Below, one piece after another: positions 59,971 to 64,000 of a stretch of 64,000 bases of DNA; positions within the stretch are counted from its first letter, which is position 1; each line of letters begins with the position of its first letter. The translations under genes were made by a program, and so were the position numbers. Source of the stretch: Allokutzneria sp. NRRL B-24872 (GTDB lineage Bacteria; Actinomycetota; Actinomycetes; Mycobacteriales; Pseudonocardiaceae); the NCBI RefSeq assembly GCF_002155965.1, contig NZ_MUMH01000028.1:1-64000 (forward strand), written 5' to 3'. The notes below the pieces were generated by a model that was given only the letters and a program-made list of their open reading frames with translations, had not been told where the DNA came from and did no database searches.

Positions 59971-60357
59971 GTGGACGCCATCTGCACTGTTTGCGGCTCG
60001 CTGCCAGCTGAGCCCCGGTCCGACAGCAGTGAACTCACGGCGTTGTGCGACTCGTGCGCGGTCAAGTACACGGAATGGCGATGCCCCAGCTGTGAAGCGC
60101 TCTGTTGGGGTTTGCGGTCAGGGGCAGGCAGGGGCTGTAGCGGCTGTGAAGCGCAGGACGCGTGGTCGAGCTCGTCGGCGCCGGTGCGCGACGAGATCGA
60201 CGACTTGCTGCGCCACCACCGCTCCCTGCAAGCGATCATCGCTTTCCGGGAACGGTCGAGCATCCGACCCAAGCCGGGCATCGCACTGGCGAGCGCCGTG
60301 ATTGCTCACCGGCAACGCGTGTTGTCCGAGGAGGGCAGGACCACGCCGGCGCCGTAG
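59971..60357 (+). CDS. Zinc-finger-like protein of unknown function
   Basis: 128 residues from GTG 59971 (GTG 59965 alternative). Four cysteine pairs: CTVC, CDSC, CPSC-x3-C and CSGC, consistent with two zinc ribbons (about 1-65), then a helical Arg-rich tail (RHHRSLQAIIAFRERSS). May bind nucleic acid or protein. Third-position GC is lower than in neighbours, so a recent arrival is possible. Convergent with the Imm50 gene. Confidence 0.65.
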   Translation: MDAICTVCGSLPAEPRSDSSELTALCDSCAVKYTEWRCPSCEALCWGLRSGAGRGCSGCEAQDAWSSSSAPVRDEIDDLLRHHRSLQAIIAFRERSSIRPKPGIALASAVIAHRQRVLSEEGRTTPAP

Positions 60358-60403
60358 ACGACGGCGGCGGACGTCCTCACCGAGCTCGGCCCGCGCGGGT
60401 GGA

Positions 60404-60814
60404 TCAGGGCGTGGAGTTCGGGGCGTGGATGTAGGCGGACAGGTGTTGCAGGATCAGGTGCCGCGAGCAGCGGAATGAGATGTCGGTGGTGTTGCCGTGG
60501 ACGTGGACGGCGAGCGTTTCGTGGTCGTGCAGGTGCATGTCGATGCTTGCCTTGTTCTCCCAGCCGAAGCCGCGTATCACCAGGTCCCGGACGAAGCTGA
60601 AGGTCAGTTTCAGCTGAATCCGATTGCGGCCGTCGGCCACCCACTCGGTGAGAGGGTTGTCGGCGAATGTGGCGAGGTCGAATCGCATGTCGATGCGTGG
60701 GCCCTCGCGGTCGACGTCGACCTGGAACAGATCCACGTCCGTCAGCGACGGCGGTGCCGAATACACCTTGTCGACCATCTTGCGCCGCTCACCCACGTGG
60801 TCGAGCCAGCTCAT
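60404..60814 (-). CDS. Imm50-family immunity protein
   Basis: 136 residues from ATG 60814. MSWLDHVGERRKMVDKVY, then PSLTDVDLFQVDVDREGPRI and LRFDL-like RFDLATFADNP match the Imm50 immunity family. No toxin gene is adjacent. Coupled by a 4-bp overlap (ATGA) to the NTF2-like gene, so it is expressed with it. A stand-alone immunity gene. Confidence 0.75.
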   Translation of the reverse strand: MSWLDHVGERRKMVDKVYSAPPSLTDVDLFQVDVDREGPRIDMRFDLATFADNPLTEWVADGRNRIQLKLTFSFVRDLVIRGFGWENKASIDMHLHDHETLAVHVHGNTTDISFRCSRHLILQHLSAYIHAPNSTP

Positions 60815-61221
60815 GTCGCCTGCGGGGTGGGGAAGTAGTCTCGCAGGTGGGTGATGAGGTTGTCCCGGGTGCGGAAGATCTGGACGAGGGACATGGTGGT
60901 GCGCCGCCCGTCAGGAGCGTCGAGGACCGTGTCGAGTTCGACGATGAAGACGGCGGGGTCGGCGGTCTCGTGGAGGACGAAGCGGGATTCCTGGGTGTTC
61001 ACGGTTCCGTAGTTGTCGGAGCCGCGTTGGTAGTACGCCTTGAGGCCGGTGCGGATCTCCTCGCGGCCGACCATGCGGCGCGGTAGGGCGTGGCCCTCGG
61101 GGACCAACGGAGCCTCGAACACACCGTCCTCGGTGAACAGCTCCGCGAGCGCGTCCGGGTCCCGGCTCATCGGGCCCGCGTGCACGTAGCGCTGGAAGAT
61201 TTCCTGGTGCGTCAGGGTCAC
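60811..61221 (-). CDS. NTF2/SnoaL-like protein
   Basis: 136 residues from GTG 61221. Cone-shaped NTF2 fold: HQEIFQRYVHAG, DALAELFTEDGVFEAPLVP, GREEIRTGLKAYYQRG and FIVELDTVLDAP. Could be an enzyme (isomerase/cyclase type), a ligand binder or an effector partner. Followed with overlap by the Imm50 gene. Confidence 0.75.
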   Translation of the reverse strand: MTLTHQEIFQRYVHAGPMSRDPDALAELFTEDGVFEAPLVPEGHALPRRMVGREEIRTGLKAYYQRGSDNYGTVNTQESRFVLHETADPAVFIVELDTVLDAPDGRRTTMSLVQIFRTRDNLITHLRDYFPTPQAT

Positions 61222-61393
61222 CCACCTCAGCCTAGCCGTGACCGGCGTGGAGTTGGGCGACGTGCTGAGAACGCGGCACAAATGTGCACAGATAACTCAG
61301 TTTCGCTCGAGCGACGTGCCGATAACGGAATGGGAATCCCGGTAACTGGAAGATGCTCACCTCCGAATTCAGGGGTAAATCGGAGGTCATCAC

Positions 61394-61969
61394 ATGCGCC
61401 GCGTCGTCATTCTTTCGAGTGTTCTTGCACTTTCCCTGTTCGGTTGCGCTCAGCAGCCACAAGGGGTGAGCCCCGCTCCTTCCAGCGTCGTCGCTCCAGC
61501 GGTCACCACTACGACATCCGCTGTGCAGGCGCCGCTGGCCAAGAAGCTCGGTGACAGGGCGGGTTTGGACTGCTCGGGCTCGACTATCGACAGCTGTTCG
61601 TTGCAGTACACGATCACCAAGCTCACGGGCTGCACAGGCGGTGGCTACGTGGGTGACGCTCCGCTCGAGGGGACGCGGCGGCAGTTGGTGTGGATCGAGA
61701 TCTCGACGGGGAGCGCCTATGACGGCAGCCGTGCTCCGTCCGGCGCGATCACGCGGTTCCAGGCGATCAGCGATCAGGGAGTGACCACCGGCGGCGAGCT
61801 GAACCCGTCGAGTTCGTGGAAGTGCGCGCCGGAGAAGGACCGCATGGGATTCGGCGATGACAACTGGATGCCGAACAGGAAGTACGTGGGCGCGGTCGAG
61901 ATCCACCTGCCGAACGATGCGGTGAAGATCGTCAACGGTGGAGGCCGGTGGGAATGGGCGATCAAGTGA
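61394..61969 (+). CDS. Secreted lipoprotein of unknown function
   Basis: 191 residues. Signal peptide with lipobox SLFGC (Cys18), a Thr/Val-rich linker, then a domain with paired Cys (LDCSGSTIDSCSLQY, LTGCTGGG) and a late WKCAP. No family recognised; resembles anchored DUF-type antigens of actinobacteria. Its end overlaps the convergent membrane protein gene by 8 bp. Confidence 0.7.
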   Translation: MRRVVILSSVLALSLFGCAQQPQGVSPAPSSVVAPAVTTTTSAVQAPLAKKLGDRAGLDCSGSTIDSCSLQYTITKLTGCTGGGYVGDAPLEGTRRQLVWIEISTGSAYDGSRAPSGAITRFQAISDQGVTTGGELNPSSSWKCAPEKDRMGFGDDNWMPNRKYVGAVEIHLPNDAVKIVNGGGRWEWAIK

Positions 61970-62405
61970 CCTGGCTGGCCCAGGGGGCGCGGTGGCGGAT
62001 GAGGGAAGCGATGAGCGCGAGGGCGAGCAGGAGTGCGCCGCCGTCGGTGACGATGGAGGGGAGCAGGCCGGGGAAGCCGTAGAGGTCGAAGGTTGCCTGG
62101 AAGACCTCGGGCTTGATCATGACGACGCCTGCGGCCTGGGTGAGGTTGACGGTGAGCGCGGCCCAGAAGACCCATTTCCGGCGGGTGAGCGCGAGCAGGC
62201 CGATGGCGTTGCCGACGATGTAGACGCAGCCGATGATCCGGAACCCGGTGAGGAAGCCGGACGGGTCGGCGGAGCGCCCGGCGAGGCGCATGGTGTGTTC
62301 GAGCATCTCGTGGTTGACGATCACGAAGTTCTGCAGCGCGGTGCCGATGGTGAAGACGACCGAGCACACCACCACGAGAATCTGGAGCCGTCGCGTAGCA
62401 GTCAT
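61962..62405 (-). CDS. Four-helix membrane protein of unknown function
   Basis: 147 residues with hydrophobic segments around 8-28, 54-74, 79-100 and 112-140; the loop between the first two is charged (NHEMLEHTMRLAGRSA). DoxX-like or DUF4149-like size, but no diagnostic motif seen. Lies downstream of a TetR gene on the same strand, 97 bp apart. Confidence 0.68.
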   Translation of the reverse strand: MTATRRLQILVVVCSVVFTIGTALQNFVIVNHEMLEHTMRLAGRSADPSGFLTGFRIIGCVYIVGNAIGLLALTRRKWVFWAALTVNLTQAAGVVMIKPEVFQATFDLYGFPGLLPSIVTDGGALLLALALIASLIRHRAPWASQVT

Positions 62406-62502
62406 GTCGTACCCCCTCCGCCGAGGTTAGGGAGAGGGGGCGACAAGAGGACGCGGATCCGAAGAGCGTGGCCGGGATCGACCGGATGGCCCGAGAACGA
62501 CG

Positions 62503-63102
62503 TCAGTGGCAGAGCTTTTCCAGGATGAGGCGGATCTGCGCGCCGTAGCGCTCCTCGAACTCGGGCGTGGTGGGGGCGAGGCCGAAGAGCCGCTTGGTGA
62601 CGTCGGGCATGACGATGGGGGCGCTGATCGCGGCCATCATCAGCAGGAGCACGGCGGCGGGGTCGAGGTCGGGGGACAGCTCCTCGTCGTGCTGGCGGTC
62701 GCGGAGGTAGGCCAGGTCCTCGTCGATGGGCGACTCGTCGGGCGGGGTGTCGCCGGAGTCGAGGCCGCGCCAGATCATCAGGCGGATGCCGCGCGGGTCG
62801 GCGAGGCTCTCGCGGAGGTAGCGCACGGCGAGGTCGGGCAGCGGCTGCTGCGGCGTGTTGAACGCGGCCTCGCGGTCGAGCCACGCCTGCTGCAGCTCCC
62901 GGTAGAGCCCTTCCTTGCCGCCGAAGTAGTAGTTGATCAGCTGCTTGTTCACCCCGGCCTTCGCCGCGATCTCGTGCACCCGCGCCCCGGCGAAGCCCTT
63001 GGCGGCGAACTCGTCGAAGGCGGCGGAGAGCAGCAGGCGCCGCGAGCGGTCCGCGTCCTGGCGGCGTTCGTCCGGGTTCGGCGCTCGCCTCGGTGCGGGC
63101 AC
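62503..63102 (-). CDS. TetR-family regulator
   Basis: 199 residues from GTG 63102 with GAGGAGG upstream. Helix-turn-helix GARVHEIAAKAGVNKQLINY and YFGGKEGLYRELQ. Divergent from the NmrA-like reductase gene across 91 bp that carry inverted repeats, so it is the probable repressor of that gene and of itself. Confidence 0.86.
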   Translation of the reverse strand: MPAPRRAPNPDERRQDADRSRRLLLSAAFDEFAAKGFAGARVHEIAAKAGVNKQLINYYFGGKEGLYRELQQAWLDREAAFNTPQQPLPDLAVRYLRESLADPRGIRLMIWRGLDSGDTPPDESPIDEDLAYLRDRQHDEELSPDLDPAAVLLLMMAAISAPIVMPDVTKRLFGLAPTTPEFEERYGAQIRLILEKLCH

Positions 63103-63154
63103 GGGTCCTCCTCGAGCTGGGGTGATCAAGGTCCGGAGATTATCAGTCAGCTAT

Positions 63155-63185
63155 TTGGTTGACGTGTTCAAACGCTTGGTTGAAC
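63155..63185. promoter_or_regulatory. Candidate TetR operator
   Basis: Inverted repeat GTTCAA ... TTGAAC (63166-63171/63180-63185, 8-nt spacer) and direct repeats TTGGTTGA (63155-63162 and 63176-63183) in the TetR/NmrA divergent promoter. Confidence 0.5.
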
Positions 63186-63193
63186 CTGGGGGC

Positions 63194-64000
63194 ATGACGA
63201 TTCTGGTGACTGGAGCCACGGGCAACGTCGGGCGCAACGTGGTGGAGATGCTGCTGGCCGAGGGGGTGAGCGTGCGCGCGACGACGCGCCGTCCGGAGAC
63301 GGCGGGCTTGCCCGAGGGGGTCGACGTGCGCGCGGCGGACCTGGCCGAGCCGGAGACCCTCGCGGCACCTCTGTCCACTGTGGACAAGGTGTACCTGTTC
63401 CCGGAGCCGGGTTCGGTCGGCGAGTTCGTGAAGCTCGCAGAGGAAGCCGGAGTGCGGCGCGTGGTGGTGCTGTCCTCGTTGTCCGCCAAGGAGAACAACG
63501 CCGAGGACGATGTGATCGGCAGGCGGCACGTGGTGGTGGAGCGCGCGGTCGAAGCGTCCACGATGGACTGGACGTTCGTGCGACCGGGCTCGTTCTCGGC
63601 GAACACCCTCCAGTGGGCGCACAGCATTCGCGCGGAGGGCGTCGTGCGCGCTCCCTACGGCGACGCCCAGATCGCGCCGGTGCACGAGAAGGACATCGCG
63701 GCGGTCGCGGTCCGCGCACTGCTGGACGACGGCCACGCGGGGAAGGCGTACGAGCTGACCGGTTCGGAGGCGATGACGCAGCGGCGGCAGGTGGAGCTGA
63801 TCGGGGAGGCCATCGGGCGGCCGGTGCGCTTCGACGAGCTGACGCCTGAGCAGGCCCGCGAGCAGATGGCGCGGTGGGCGCCGGTGGAGGTCATCGACTC
63901 GCTGCTGGGCTACCTCAGGGATGCCGTCGAGAAGCCCGCCGAGGTCCACGACGTCACCGAGAAGATCACCGGGCGGCCGCCACGCACATTTGCGGAGTGG
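63194..64000 (+). CDS. NmrA-like NAD(P)H-binding reductase, cut by the right edge
   Basis: 269 codons from ATG 63194 with CCTGGGGG upstream, running past the window without a stop. Rossmann start TILVTGATGNVGRNVV, typical of atypical SDR/NmrA or azoreductase-type proteins, then VVVLSSLSAKEN, TFVRPGSFSANTLQW, ELTGSEAMTQ. Probably senses or reduces a quinone-like or NAD(P)-linked substrate. A GTCCACTGTGGAC palindrome lies at 63373-63385. Confidence 0.8.
   Translation, partial: MTILVTGATGNVGRNVVEMLLAEGVSVRATTRRPETAGLPEGVDVRAADLAEPETLAAPLSTVDKVYLFPEPGSVGEFVKLAEEAGVRRVVVLSSLSAKENNAEDDVIGRRHVVVERAVEASTMDWTFVRPGSFSANTLQWAHSIRAEGVVRAPYGDAQIAPVHEKDIAAVAVRALLDDGHAGKAYELTGSEAMTQRRQVELIGEAIGRPVRFDELTPEQAREQMARWAPVEVIDSLLGYLRDAVEKPAEVHDVTEKITGRPPRTFAEW
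63373..63385. repeat. GTCCACTGTGGAC palindrome copy
   Basis: Exact 13-bp palindrome within the NmrA-like gene, read as Ser-Thr-Val-Asp. See findings. Confidence 0.75.

Overview
The window is high-GC actinobacterial DNA. It shows GTG starts, heavy use of 1-4 bp stop/start overlaps, ECF sigma and NarL/OmpR regulators, Tat substrates, cytochromes P450 and T7SS-style immunity genes. The right third matches the mycobacterial order mprA-mprB-pepD-moaB2-mscL-(SAF)-fmdB-5-FCL-galU-moeA/glp-rimJ-sepX/glpR as I remember it from Mycobacterium tuberculosis. Product mix and repeats suggest the Pseudonocardiales (Saccharothrix, Lentzea, Amycolatopsis or Allokutzneria type), but the sequence alone does not fix the genus. 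I see no integrase, transposase, CRISPR array or replication origin.

Layout. 0-5 kb: ahpD operon, an ECF sigma factor with its CU044_5270-type partner, a secreted solute-binding/cyclohexadienyl-dehydratase-like protein and a DUF4232 lipoprotein. 5-11 kb: gamma-glutamylcyclotransferase-like protein, mtnA, two divergent P450s, a cluster of TGAAYGAnTCRTTCA palindromes and a LacI regulator whose Shine-Dalgarno lies in a hairpin. 11.4-13.3 kb: a translationally coupled operon of an unknown protein, a truncated PEP-synthase-like ATP-binding fragment and a ceramidase-like (CREST) membrane hydrolase. 13.3-15.4 kb: a candidate polymorphic-toxin/immunity locus with two paralogous immunity genes. 15.4-24.6 kb: flavoprotein, TetR, NarL two-component system, tripeptidyl-aminopeptidase-like secreted hydrolase, a methyltransferase behind a candidate Zur box, SDR, alpha/beta hydrolase, MocR regulator and a degenerate erythromycin-esterase homologue. 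24.7-28.5 kb: Tat-leader zinc alcohol dehydrogenase, TetR with its palindrome, ABC exporter. 28.5-38.4 kb: pseudogene debris, a DUF6355-like secreted protein, an Imm1-like remnant, an AraC-VOC-UvrA-like operon, an S15 peptidase operon with a frameshifted middle gene, hydrolase, NUDIX, tRNA-Arg(CCU) and a Tat-exported amidase.

38.5-46 kb: orphan response regulator, TPR-GGDEF protein, then a zinc-starvation locus. Cysteine-poor ribosomal proteins S18, S14, L33 and L28 on one strand and a COG0523-like protein, L31B and L32 on the other flank one candidate Zur box, and bluB (5,6-dimethylbenzimidazole synthase) is the last gene of the leftward unit. 46-60 kb: MprAB envelope-stress system with direct repeats shared by the mprA and pepD promoters. 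A DeoR-galT pair and a wrecked GH36 alpha-galactosidase sit between mprB and pepD. Then follow the conserved galU-glp-rimJ-sepX cell-envelope/division genes and tRNA-Ala(CGC). 60-64 kb: zinc-finger protein, Imm50 immunity protein, NTF2-like protein, lipoprotein, membrane protein, and a divergent TetR/NmrA pair, the latter running off the right edge.

The most unusual signals are the palindrome GTCCACWGTGGAC recurring inside unrelated genes, nearly always in the frame encoding Ser-Thr-Val-Asp; the TGAAYGAnTCRTTCA repeats; the toxin/immunity locus; the truncated-PEP-synthase/CREST operon; and Zur-type control apparently reaching a methyltransferase and bluB.
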